A stretch of 64,000 nucleotides of DNA from Spirosoma endophyticum (lineage in GTDB: Bacteria > Bacteroidota > Bacteroidia > Cytophagales > Spirosomataceae), in NCBI RefSeq assembly GCF_900112365.1, contig NZ_FOLQ01000003.1:310001-374000 (forward strand). The letters run 5' to 3'. The stretch's first letter is position 1. The number at the start of each line of letters is the position of its first letter. Positions 9,208 to 17,400 of this stretch are shown in pieces. Under the pieces are notes generated by a model. The model saw only the letters and a program-made list of their open reading frames with translations, was not told the origin of the DNA and searched no databases. The translations under genes were made by a program, and so were the position numbers.

Positions 9208-9249
9208 AAATCCGGCTTGTTGAACATTAGTGTTCAACAAGCCGGATTT
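9208..9249. terminator. Strong intrinsic terminator hairpin
   Basis: A perfect 19-bp stem (core TCCGGCTTGTTGAACA) with a 4-base TTAG loop lies just after the OmpH-like gene. A-runs on the left side and T-rich sequence on the right would let it work in the forward direction. Confidence 0.85.
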
Positions 9250-9298
9250 GTTTATAAACCAGCTTTAAATTTATTTCCTTGGATAAACCTCCTTAGAG

Positions 9299-9333
9299 TT
9301 TCCGGTGTTCTTTCACTTACCCGATTACCTTTG
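9299..9333 (+). promoter_or_regulatory. Promoter of smpB
   Basis: TACCTTTG at 9326-9333 matches the -7 consensus. An imperfect -33 (TTTC at 9299-9302) lies 23 bases upstream. Transcription would begin near 9340, supporting the ATG at 9400 as the smpB start. Confidence 0.5.
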
Positions 9334-9399
9334 TGACCCTATTAACCTATTTTGACGTATCGATACTTATATCATACATCATGTATTATATACCAGTAT

Positions 9400-9861
9400 A
9401 TGGCCTCTGCTTCAATTGTTAAACAAGTTGATATCCGCAATCGGCGGGCGTCATTCGAATATGCGTTTTTAGAAACGTATACGGCCGGTATTGTCTTGAC
9501 TGGAACCGAGATTAAATCAGTCAGGCAGGGAAAAGTGAATTTACAGGATGCTTATTGTCTGATTCATGGCGAAGAGCTTTTTATCCGCCAAATGAGCATT
9601 TCAATTTATACCGAAGGCACTCATTACAACCACGAACCACTTCGCGACCGCAAACTTCTATTGACCAAACGTGAGATTAAACGGCTTACGGAGAAGCTTA
9701 AGGATCAAGGTCTTACAATCGTTCCTATTCGGCTTTTTACAAATGAGCGCGGCTTTGCCAAAGTGGAGATCGCGCTGGCCAAAGGAAAGAAACTTTACGA
9801 TAAGCGTGATAGTATAAAGGAACGTGACGTAGAGCGGGAGATGCAGCGGGAGCGGTATTAA
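9400..9861 (+). CDS. smpB: SsrA-binding protein SmpB
   Basis: A 153-residue tmRNA-binding protein that delivers tmRNA to stalled ribosomes for trans-translation. The family core is complete: VKQVDIRNRRASFEYAFLETYTAGIVLTGTEIKSVRQGKVNLQDAYC, then THYNHEPLRDRKLLLTKREIKRL, and the basic C-terminal tail GKKLYDKRDSIKERDVEREMQRERY, which forms the codon-mimicking helix in the ribosome. The in-frame extension upstream of the ATG at 9400 is low-complexity sequence and overlaps the likely transcription start, so it is excluded. It is a single-gene unit flanked by a terminator and an imperfect palindrome. Confidence 0.96.
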   Translation: MASASIVKQVDIRNRRASFEYAFLETYTAGIVLTGTEIKSVRQGKVNLQDAYCLIHGEELFIRQMSISIYTEGTHYNHEPLRDRKLLLTKREIKRLTEKLKDQGLTIVPIRLFTNERGFAKVEIALAKGKKLYDKRDSIKERDVEREMQRERY

Positions 9862-9867
9862 TTAGTA

Positions 9868-9943
9868 GTTGATAGTCCTTTGTCATGAGTCAATAGTAAC
9901 CAATGTAGTGAAAACTCTTGACTAACCACTGATGACTATCGAC
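9868..9943. repeat. Imperfect intergenic palindrome, GACTATCGAC family
   Basis: Two nested inverted pairs are visible between smpB and the HNH gene. Bases 9868-9877 pair with 9934-9943 (GTTGATAGTC against GACTATCGAC), and 9888-9897 pair with 9914-9923 (AGTCAATAGT against ACTCTTGACT), each with one mismatch. The same words occur in the gap after the DEAD-box helicase at about 41000. It may act as a terminator of smpB or be a dispersed repeat. Confidence 0.5.
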
Positions 9944-10032
9944 TCTTGATCAATGACTAAATTTTTCACAACTATTGCCGTTATGTGGATAACTCTGTAA
10001 CTTGCTACCGTACAGAGGCATTCAAACGCGAT

Positions 10033-10548
10033 ATGGGTAGGAAAGTATTAGTCTTAAATCAAGATTACAGTGCCTTCAGCATCTGCTCCGTTCCTAAAGC
10101 ATTCTTGCTGGTTTATTTAGACAAAGCAGAATTGGTTGCCGAATCTGAGCAATTTATGCTCCGAACCGTCTCCGCCGAGTTTCCGATGCCAACCGTCATC
10201 CGCTTGCATCGGTACATAAGTCTACCTTATAAGGGTGTGATGCTAACCCGGCAAAATATCTTCAAACGTGACGGCCATCATTGTCAGTATTGCGGAACGA
10301 CGGAGGATCTAACGCTCGACCACGTATTGCCAAAGTCACGAGGAGGGAAAACCAGTTGGGATAACCTCACTACTGCCTGTAAACGGTGCAATTCACGGAA
10401 AGGTGATTATACTCCAGATGAAGCCAATCTAAAACTGCGACAGAAACCTTTCAAACCAACGTTTCTGGTCTTTTTGCGTGAGTTTTCGGGTTCTCTGGAA
10501 CAAAGCTGGATGCCATTTTTAACTAAAAAGGAAAAAGCGTTTAAATAA
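10033..10548 (+). CDS. HNH endonuclease family protein
   Basis: A 171-residue protein with an N-terminal region (GRKVLVLNQDYSAFSICSVPKAFLLVYLDKAELV) and a C-terminal HNH nuclease fold. The zinc-binding pairs CQYC and CKRC, the catalytic LTLDHVLPKSRGG and the NLTTACKRCNSRKG segment are all intact. Such stand-alone HNH proteins are common in Bacteroidota, and their role is unclear (DNA repair or processing is possible). I prefer the ATG at 10033 because it begins the conserved region; a GTG at 9985 would add 16 residues. An imperfect hairpin follows the gene. Confidence 0.88.
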   Translation: MGRKVLVLNQDYSAFSICSVPKAFLLVYLDKAELVAESEQFMLRTVSAEFPMPTVIRLHRYISLPYKGVMLTRQNIFKRDGHHCQYCGTTEDLTLDHVLPKSRGGKTSWDNLTTACKRCNSRKGDYTPDEANLKLRQKPFKPTFLVFLREFSGSLEQSWMPFLTKKEKAFK

Positions 10549-10561
10549 ACAAGAAGAGAAG

Positions 10562-10631
10562 GAAGACGGGTTGCAAAAGGAAATGGGAAATGCTTGGGCA
10601 AATCCTTTCTCCTTCTGCTACCCGTCTTTTC
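10562..10631. terminator. Long imperfect terminator hairpin after the HNH gene
   Basis: The arm at 10562-10588 (containing AAGACGGGTTGCA) pairs imperfectly with 10605-10631 (containing TGCTACCCGTCTTTT). T-rich sequence follows on the plus strand. It would separate the HNH gene from rpsA. Confidence 0.6.
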
Positions 10632-10671
10632 TTTTAGCCTCTATGTCAAAGACTTTTGGTTATTTCGAAAC

Positions 10672-10699
10672 TTTTTTCAAAAAGCAATTGCTATCTTTG
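10672..10699 (+). promoter_or_regulatory. rpsA: Promoter of rpsA
   Basis: TATCTTTG at 10692-10699 matches the -7 consensus exactly. A T-rich stretch at 10672-10677 stands in for the -33 element. The predicted start near 10706 gives an 88-base leader that contains the pseudoknot. Confidence 0.6.
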
Positions 10700-10736
10700 C
10701 AGTCCTTTTTTGAAGGAAATATTTCTATAACTAAAG

Positions 10737-10779
10737 TCAGCCCGCCATTGACCCACGGGCTGATGTACCTAGTGGGTCA
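10737..10779 (+). ncRNA. Predicted H-type pseudoknot in the rpsA leader
   Basis: Stem 1 pairs TCAGCCCG (10737-10744) with CGGGCTGA (10756-10763), 8 perfect base pairs. Its 11-base loop contains TGACCCA (10749-10755), which is perfectly complementary to TGGGTCA (10773-10779), giving stem 2 of 7 base pairs. The connecting loops are 4 and 9 bases, suitable for an H-type pseudoknot. The structure ends 14 bases before the rpsA ATG. Ribosomal protein S1 is known to bind pseudoknotted RNA and to repress its own synthesis in E. coli, so autoregulation is a reasonable inference. Confidence 0.6.
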
Positions 10780-10793
10780 GGACAAATTTTTTT

Positions 10794-12581
10794 ATGAGCA
10801 AAACGCAGCAACGCGAACTGCCGGCATTTGATTGGGACCGGGCAGACAACAAAGGGTTTGGTAGTGGCTATTCGGTTGAAGAACACAACCGGATGTTGGA
10901 ACTGTACGACAATACGTTGTCGGAGGTTAAAGAGAAAGAAGTAGTAATGGGAACCGTCGTTGGGATAACAGATCGGGAAGTACTACTCAACATTGGATTC
11001 AAGTCGGACGGCTTGGTACCAGCTTCTGAATTCCGGGATATGCCGGAGTTGAAGATGGGTGATGAAATTGAAGTTTACGTAGAAAATCAGGAAGACCCCA
11101 ATGGTCAGTTGGTGCTTTCGCGCAAAAAAGCGAAGGTTATAACGGCTTGGCAGAAAATCCAGCGTGCACTGGACGAAGACCTCGTTATCGATGGCTTTGT
11201 GAAGCGCCGGACGAAGGGTGGTCTGATTGTCGATATTTTCAGCATAGAAGCTTTCTTGCCAGGTTCGCAGATCGACGTGAAGCCGATCCGGGATTTCGAC
11301 ATTTTTGTCGGCAAGAAAATGGAGGTTAAAGTCGTCAAGATCAATTATGCTAATGACAACGTCGTTGTTTCGCACAAAGTCCTGATTGAGAAAGACCTCG
11401 AAGCACAACGCGCCCAAATCCTGAACAACCTCGAAAAAGGTCAGGTACTGGAAGGTGTTATCAAGAACATGACAAACTTCGGCGTGTTCATCGATCTGGG
11501 TGGTGTAGATGGTCTGTTGCACATCACGGATATTTCGTGGGGCCGCATCAGTCACCCATCCGAAGTACTTCACCTCGACCAGAAGGTCAATGTGGTTGTA
11601 TTGGACTTCGACGAAGACAAGAAACGTATCTCACTGGGCATGAAACAACTTCAGGCTCACCCATGGGATGCGCTTGCTGAAGACATTCAGGTTGGTTCGA
11701 AAGTAAAAGGTAAAATTGTTAACGTAGCTGATTACGGTGCATTCCTCGAAATCCAACCGGGTGTCGAAGGACTGATCCACGTATCAGAAATGTCGTGGTC
11801 GCAGCATTTGCGTAACCCACAGGAATTCCTGAAAGTTGGTGATGAAGTTGAAGCACAAGTGCTGACACTTGACCGGAACGACCGCAAAATGTCGTTAGGG
11901 ATCAAACAACTGACCGAAGATCCATGGACTCGTCCAGAACTACGTACTAAATACGCAGTTGGTACGAAGCATAAAGGTATGGTACGCAACCTGACCAACT
12001 TCGGCCTGTTCCTCGAACTGGAAGAAGGCATCGATGGGCTGGTACACGTATCGGATCTTTCGTGGACCAAGAAAATCAAACATCCATCGGATTTCATCAA
12101 GGTTGGTGACGAACTTGAAGTCGTTGTACTTGAACTGGACGTTGATAATCGTCGTCTGGCACTAGGTCACAAGCAACTCGAAGAAAATCCTTGGGATACG
12201 TTTGAAACCGTATTTGCCGTTGGTACAATTCACCGTTGCACGATCCTGAGCAAAAATGATAAGATGGCTACACTCGAACTGCCTTACGGCATCGAAGGCT
12301 TCTCGTCGCTCAAGAATCTTGGTAAAGAAGACGGTACATTTGCCGAAGTTGGTGAAACGCTTGATTTCAAAGTAACCGAATTCTCGAAAGAAGAGAAGCG
12401 GATTATGCTTTCGCATACGAAAACGTGGCAGGAGAAAAATGAGCCAGTTAAAGAGCAGAAAGCGCCTAAGGCTGCCACTGCGAAAGCGGCTACCACACCA
12501 GCTGCGGCTGAGCGTGGTGCTACGTTAGGCGATCTTGATGCCTTGGCTGCGTTGAAAGAGCAAATGGAAGGACGTAACTAA
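10794..12581 (+). CDS. rpsA: 30S ribosomal protein S1
   Basis: A 595-residue RNA-binding ribosomal protein that helps mRNA load onto the 30S subunit. Six S1 repeats can be followed, starting near residues 47, 133, 216, 302, 387 and 476. The best conserved copies read GVIKNMTNFGVFIDLGGVDGLLHITDISWGRISHP and GKIVNVADYGAFLEIQPGVEGLIHVSEMSW. The N-terminus before repeat 1 is about 45 residues, and the tail is rich in Ala, Lys and Glu. The single ATG at 10794 follows an A/T-rich leader without a Shine-Dalgarno sequence, as is usual in this phylum. It is monocistronic, with its own promoter, structured leader and terminator. Confidence 0.97.
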   Translation: MSKTQQRELPAFDWDRADNKGFGSGYSVEEHNRMLELYDNTLSEVKEKEVVMGTVVGITDREVLLNIGFKSDGLVPASEFRDMPELKMGDEIEVYVENQEDPNGQLVLSRKKAKVITAWQKIQRALDEDLVIDGFVKRRTKGGLIVDIFSIEAFLPGSQIDVKPIRDFDIFVGKKMEVKVVKINYANDNVVVSHKVLIEKDLEAQRAQILNNLEKGQVLEGVIKNMTNFGVFIDLGGVDGLLHITDISWGRISHPSEVLHLDQKVNVVVLDFDEDKKRISLGMKQLQAHPWDALAEDIQVGSKVKGKIVNVADYGAFLEIQPGVEGLIHVSEMSWSQHLRNPQEFLKVGDEVEAQVLTLDRNDRKMSLGIKQLTEDPWTRPELRTKYAVGTKHKGMVRNLTNFGLFLELEEGIDGLVHVSDLSWTKKIKHPSDFIKVGDELEVVVLELDVDNRRLALGHKQLEENPWDTFETVFAVGTIHRCTILSKNDKMATLELPYGIEGFSSLKNLGKEDGTFAEVGETLDFKVTEFSKEEKRIMLSHTKTWQEKNEPVKEQKAPKAATAKAATTPAAAERGATLGDLDALAALKEQMEGRN

Positions 12582-12603
12582 GTTACTCTTTATAACACGA
12601 TAG

Positions 12604-12640
12604 AATACCCCTGAGCTTTTCAGCTCAGGGGTATTTTTTT
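12604..12640 (+). terminator. rpsA intrinsic terminator
   Basis: A 13-bp perfect stem (AATACCCCTGAGC and its complement) with a short TTTTCA loop is followed by a run of T residues, 22 bases after the rpsA stop. Confidence 0.93.
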
Positions 12641-12652
12641 GTACCAACCTTA

Positions 12653-12681
12653 TTGACGTAAACGATAAAACCCTATCTTTG
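12653..12681 (+). promoter_or_regulatory. tRNA-Cys promoter
   Basis: TTG at 12653-12655 and TATCTTTG at 12674-12681 are spaced by 18 bases, a good match to the Bacteroidota consensus. The tRNA begins 43 bases downstream of the -7 element. Confidence 0.75.
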
Positions 12682-12724
12682 CACTCCCGAATATATGACC
12701 TGTCATTTATTCGGGAATAAGTAG

Positions 12725-12795
12725 GGTTCCGTGGCCGAGTGGCTAGGCAGAGGTCTGCAAAACCTCGTACAGCGGTTCGAATCCGCTCGGAACCT
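12725..12795 (+). tRNA. tRNA-Cys (anticodon GCA)
   Basis: A complete cloverleaf of 71 bases. The acceptor stem GGTTCCG (12725-12731) pairs with CGGAACC (12788-12794), and the discriminator is T, as expected for cysteine tRNA. The anticodon stem-loop is GAGGT-CTGCAAA-ACCTC with anticodon GCA. The T-arm is GCGG-TTCGAAT-CCGC. CCA is not encoded. It has its own promoter and a following hairpin terminator. Confidence 0.97.
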
Positions 12796-12824
12796 CCCGA
12801 TACAAGTAGTTATCTATCTAATTC

Positions 12825-12872
12825 GCCATTTTGCTGCTACTCTGGTTGAGTTCTGGCAAGATGGCTTTTTTT
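12825..12872 (+). terminator. Terminator after tRNA-Cys
   Basis: GCCATTTTGC (12825-12834) pairs with GCAAGATGGC (12856-12865) with one G-T pair and is followed by eight or so T residues. Confidence 0.85.
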
Positions 12873-12919
12873 TAGTATAAACATCACTCCTAAGAGATTA
12901 TTAGCTGCCATGAACTCTG

Positions 12920-12952
12920 TTTATATTCTTCGTTAATTAGAAAGAATATAAA
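12920..12952. promoter_or_regulatory. 11-bp perfect inverted repeat upstream of the ACIII promoter
   Basis: TTTATATTCTT (12920-12930) is the exact reverse complement of AAGAATATAAA (12942-12952), with an 11-base spacer. It is centred about 90 bases before the predicted ACIII transcription start and is not followed by a T-run, so it looks more like an operator for a dimeric regulator than a terminator. The regulator is unknown. Confidence 0.45.
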
Positions 12953-12985
12953 TAAAAACGACGGTTCAAATAACTAAACGCCAAC

Positions 12986-13018
12986 TTTTGCCTATACAGT
13001 AATCGTGTCGTACTTTTG
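12986..13018 (+). promoter_or_regulatory. Promoter of the ACIII/oxidase cluster
   Basis: TTTTG at 12986-12990 and TACTTTTG at 13011-13018 are spaced by 20 bases, matching -33/-7. Transcription would start near 13025. This rules out the GTG at 13016 as a start codon and supports the ATG at 13079 for actA. No other strong promoter is seen before 30 kb. Confidence 0.7.
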
Positions 13019-13078
13019 GTCGCTAATAAAAAGGCATTGGTGATTATGTTGATTCACTCAATTAATATAGTTCAAAAA

Positions 13079-14362
13079 ATGAGTTGTTTATATAAGCTTT
13101 GCGGGGCCGTTGTTTTATCGTTGATGCTGTTGCTTTCCAACAGTCAGGTAAAGGCACAAGACTCAGCTAGTGCCCCAGCCGCAGCGGCTCCAGCCGGCGG
13201 TGGTGGTGGTGATGTAGAAAAAGGAAAGACGTTGTTTACCAATAACTGCGCCCAGTGTCATTCAATAACGGCCGAAAAAGTTGTTGGGCCTGGTTTGAAG
13301 GGAATCGAGAGTCGGACCCCTGGAAAAGATTGGTTACACAAATGGATTCGGAATTCGTCGGCTGTAATTGCGTCTGGTGACGCATACGCCAATCAGGTAT
13401 TCAATGCCAACGGTAAAGTTCAGATGTCGAGCTTCCCAAGTTTATCGGATGCCGACATTGATGGAATTCTAGCTTACATTGCTCAAGGTGATAAGCCGGC
13501 AGTCGCTAGTACGGGAGGTGATACTAGTAAAAATACGGAAGGTACAGGTGGGGGATCTGCATCGGTTGGTGGCCCATCTGAACTCTTCACTTTTGTATTG
13601 ATTGCCCTTCTGGTAATTATGTTGTTGGTTTTGGGTGTTCTGCTCGTGATCGTGACGATTTTGTCAAAAGCGGTATCGCCAGTAACCACAACAGATGGTA
13701 CTCAAATTCCTTCTTCCTTTGGCCAACGAATGAAAACTGGCTTATCGGATGCCTTTAACAACCCAACGCTACGTTCAGTCGTAATCTGGTTATTTCTTCT
13801 GGTGGTAACGAAAGCAACAATCGACGGCGCCTACAGTGTGGGTATCCAACAGGGCTATGCGCCAAAGCAACCAATTGCTTATTCGCACAAACTTCACGCT
13901 GGTCAATATAAAATCGACTGTAATTACTGCCACACAGGTGCTCAGAAGGGTAAAAGTGCCACTATACCTGCGGCAAATATCTGTATGAACTGCCATGGCG
14001 TCATTAAGAAAGAGTCGCCGGAAATTCAAAAGATTTATACGGCAATCGAAAATAACCAGCCGATTGAATGGATTCGTGTTCACAATCTACCCGATCTGGC
14101 TTACTTCAACCACGCTCAACACGTAAACGTAGGTAATGTAGCCTGTCAGACTTGCCACGGTGAAATCGAGAAGATGGAAGTGGTTGAAGCACGTTCATCA
14201 TTGACGATGGGCTGGTGTATCGACTGTCACCGCCGGACTGAAGTGAACACTAAAGACAACGCCTACTACGATAAATTGGTAGCTCTTCATCGGAAAGAAA
14301 GTAAAGAACCACTGAAAGTAGCTAATATTGGTGGTCTGGAATGCTCCAAATGCCACTATTAA
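13079..14362 (+). CDS. actA: ACIII subunit ActA: multiheme cytochrome c with N-terminal cytochrome c domain
   Basis: A 427-residue membrane-anchored cytochrome c of alternative complex III, the quinol:electron-acceptor oxidoreductase that replaces the bc1 complex. After a signal peptide (LCGAVVLSLMLLLSNSQVKA) there is a class-I cytochrome c domain with CAQCH at residues 57-61, a hydrophobic segment near 165-190, a second near 230-245, and then the ActA part with CxxCH motifs at 281, 302, 356, 380 and 422. That makes six heme sites, whereas the best-known ActA (Rhodothermus marinus) is pentaheme. The extra N-terminal domain looks like a fusion and could be an exit point for electrons to the oxidase. 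It is first in the cluster, with its own promoter. Confidence 0.93.
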   Translation: MSCLYKLCGAVVLSLMLLLSNSQVKAQDSASAPAAAAPAGGGGGDVEKGKTLFTNNCAQCHSITAEKVVGPGLKGIESRTPGKDWLHKWIRNSSAVIASGDAYANQVFNANGKVQMSSFPSLSDADIDGILAYIAQGDKPAVASTGGDTSKNTEGTGGGSASVGGPSELFTFVLIALLVIMLLVLGVLLVIVTILSKAVSPVTTTDGTQIPSSFGQRMKTGLSDAFNNPTLRSVVIWLFLLVVTKATIDGAYSVGIQQGYAPKQPIAYSHKLHAGQYKIDCNYCHTGAQKGKSATIPAANICMNCHGVIKKESPEIQKIYTAIENNQPIEWIRVHNLPDLAYFNHAQHVNVGNVACQTCHGEIEKMEVVEARSSLTMGWCIDCHRRTEVNTKDNAYYDKLVALHRKESKEPLKVANIGGLECSKCHY

Positions 14363-14419
14363 CCCACCGTGCCTGGATAGGGCAGCTCAACCAATAGGTA
14401 CTTACCGCATACAACACGC

Positions 14420-17400
14420 ATGGAAAATACATCTAAACGGTATTGGAAAGGGGTTGAAGAGTTACGCAACGATGCTACGTTCGTAAAGAACGCGAATAGC
14501 GAGTTTGCTAACCCTGACCTGAGCGAATCATCAAATGACCTGGAAGGGTTGCTTGGGGGTTCAAACACCCAACGCCGTGACTTTTTGAAAGTAATGGGCT
14601 TTGGTATGGCTGCTGTATCACTGGCTGCCTGCGAAACGCCCGTCCATAAAGCGATTCCGTATATTAGTAAGCCGGAATTTACATTTCCCTCTATTTCTGA
14701 TTATTACGCATCTACTTTTATTGAAGGTGGCGACTATACTGCTATTCTGGTAGAAACCCGCGAAGGGCGTCCTATAAAAATAGAAGGCAATCCATCTTCG
14801 AGCGTATCTAAGGGGGCCACTACTGCCCGTACTCAGGCGTCGGTTCTTTCTCTTTATGATATAGATAAGCTTAAAGGGCCTAAACGAGGTGAAACAGATA
14901 TCGACTGGACTACTGCCGATCGTGAAATAGTAAATCAACTGAATTCGGTCGCTGGGAAAGGGGCTGCCGTACGTATCGTTACATCAACAATAATCAGCCC
15001 TACTACAAAAGCGGTTATTGCCGATTTTATTGCAAAATATCCAACTGCCCAGCATATTACATATGATGCTAACTCTGTTTTTGGCCTTATTCAGGCAAAT
15101 CAGGCATCATTTGGCAAAGCAGTCGTTCCAACGTATGATTTCAGTAAAGCCAATACGATTGTTGGTATAAATGCTGATTTTCTGGGTACCTGGATAGCGC
15201 CTATCGAATACATGGGGGCTTATGCTAAAGGTAGAAAGATAGGTGCCATCGGTGGCGGGAAGAAAACCATGTCACGGCATTATCAATTTGAAACCGGACT
15301 TTCATTAACGGGTTCTAATGCTGATTATCGCTCACCCATCAAACCATCTCAGGAAGGTTTGGTCGTAGCTGCACTTTACAATAAGGTCGCTGCTAAACTG
15401 GGTGGAACACCTATTGGTACCGCATCTGTCACAATTCCTCACTTGGATAAAGCTGCTACTGACCTTGCTAATTCGCGAGGTAAGGCATTAGTGGTATCTG
15501 GCTCCAATGATCCTAATGTACAAATTGTCGTTAATGCGCTGAACAACCTATTAGGGAGCTACGGCACAACGATTGATATTAACTTACCGGTTAATTATCG
15601 CCAGGGCAACGACCAGCAGATGAATGCCTTTATCAATGAGGCAAAAGCTGGTCAGGTGGGGGCAGTTCTTTTCTTTGCGGCCAATCCAGTATATAATCAT
15701 CCCCGAGGTGCTGAACTCGCCGAAGCACTACCAAAAATAGCCTTATCTGTTTCATTCGCTGATCGCGCCGATGAGACTGCGTCGTTGGCAAAGTATATTA
15801 CACCAGCACCACATTTTCTGGAGTGCTGGGGCGATGCTGAACCAAAGCAGGGTTTTTATAGCGTCATGCAGCCTGCTATTACCCTTATTTTTAAAACCCG
15901 CCAGTTTGAATCTAGCTTGCTGACTTGGAGTGGTAAGTCAGCTGATTATCAGGCTTACCTGAAAAGTCACTGGCTTTCAGCTCAGTATCCAAAAGCCTCA
16001 GGCTTTAGCTCATTTGAAGCTTTCTGGGTACAATGCTTGAACGATGGCGTGTTCGAGCCCGGTAAAAATCAGGCTGCTACAGGCACTGTTACTTTTGCAG
16101 GAAACGTAGCGCAGGCCGCTGCAGGGATAACTCAACGCTATAAGCCAACGACCGGCATGGAGCTGGGTTTGTATGAAAAAGTTGGCGTTGGTACGGGTGC
16201 CATGGCTAACAATCCCTGGTTACAAGAGTTACCAGATCCTGTTTCCAAAGCTTGCTGGGACAATTATGCGGCTATTTCGCAAAAAACGGCCAAAGCGATG
16301 GGCGTTGCTCAGAATGACATGGTCACTGTTTCAGTAAATGGCAAGTCAATAGAGTTGCCCGTGTTGATTCAACCTGGTCAGGCGGACGATACAGTTTCAG
16401 TTGCCATTGGTTACGGACGTGAAAAGGCAGGAAAGTCGGCAAACGGTGTAGGCAAGAATGCTTTTCCATTTGTGGCTATTACAGATGGATATGCTACCTA
16501 CTCAGCGGTTAATGTTAAAGTAGAAAAGGCAAGCGGTAAGCATGAGATCGCTCAGACGCAAACGCACGATACGGTTATGGGGCGTCGGGCAGTCCTACAG
16601 GAAGCTAGATTGGCTGCCTATCAGAAAGATCCGAAAGCTGGTCGTTACGAGCCTAAAGTGCAAACGTCAGTAGGGCCAACTGATCCTACGGATATTACGC
16701 TCTGGAACGGCTACGGTAAACCGAATCACTCATGGGGTATGGTCATTGACCTGAACTCCTGTATCGGGTGCGGAACTTGTGTTGTTGCCTGTAATGCGGA
16801 AAACAACATCCAGGTTGTAGGTCGCCAGGAAGTGATTAACCGTCGCGAGATGCACTGGATGCGGATTGACCGTTATTATAGTAGTGATGCTGAAGCCGAA
16901 GATTACTCGGCTTTGGAAGTCGCTTCAGCTAATCCAGAAGTTACGTTCCAGCCGATGCTTTGCCAGCATTGTAGCAACGCTCCCTGCGAAACGGTTTGTC
17001 CAGTTCTTGCTACGACGCACAGTACAGAAGGGTTGAACCAAATGACTTACAACCGTTGTATTGGTACACGTTACTGTGCGAACAACTGCCCGTATAAAGT
17101 GCGCCGGTTTAACTGGTTTAAATACCATGACAATGATAATTATGATTATCATTTCAATAATGACCTCGGTAAGATGGTCATCAACCCTGATGTGACGGTT
17201 CGTTCCCGTGGCGTTATCGAAAAGTGTTCATTCTGTGTACAACGGATTCAGGAAACCAAATTGACGGCGAAAAAGGAACGCCGTCGGTTACTACCCGACG
17301 AAGTTCAAACAGCTTGTGCGCAATCTTGTCCTACAAGTGCTATCATTTTTGGTGATATGAACAACCCAGAAAGCACAATTTCTAAGATACGTGAAGTTGA

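Noticed and set aside
10983-11573. 196-codon open frame antisense to rpsA
   Set aside because: Fully inside the conserved S1 repeats on the other strand and without any recognisable domain; a shadow frame.
13016-13078. Upstream GTG start for actA
   Set aside because: It overlaps the predicted -7 element and adds 21 residues before a clean signal peptide that starts at the ATG at 13079.
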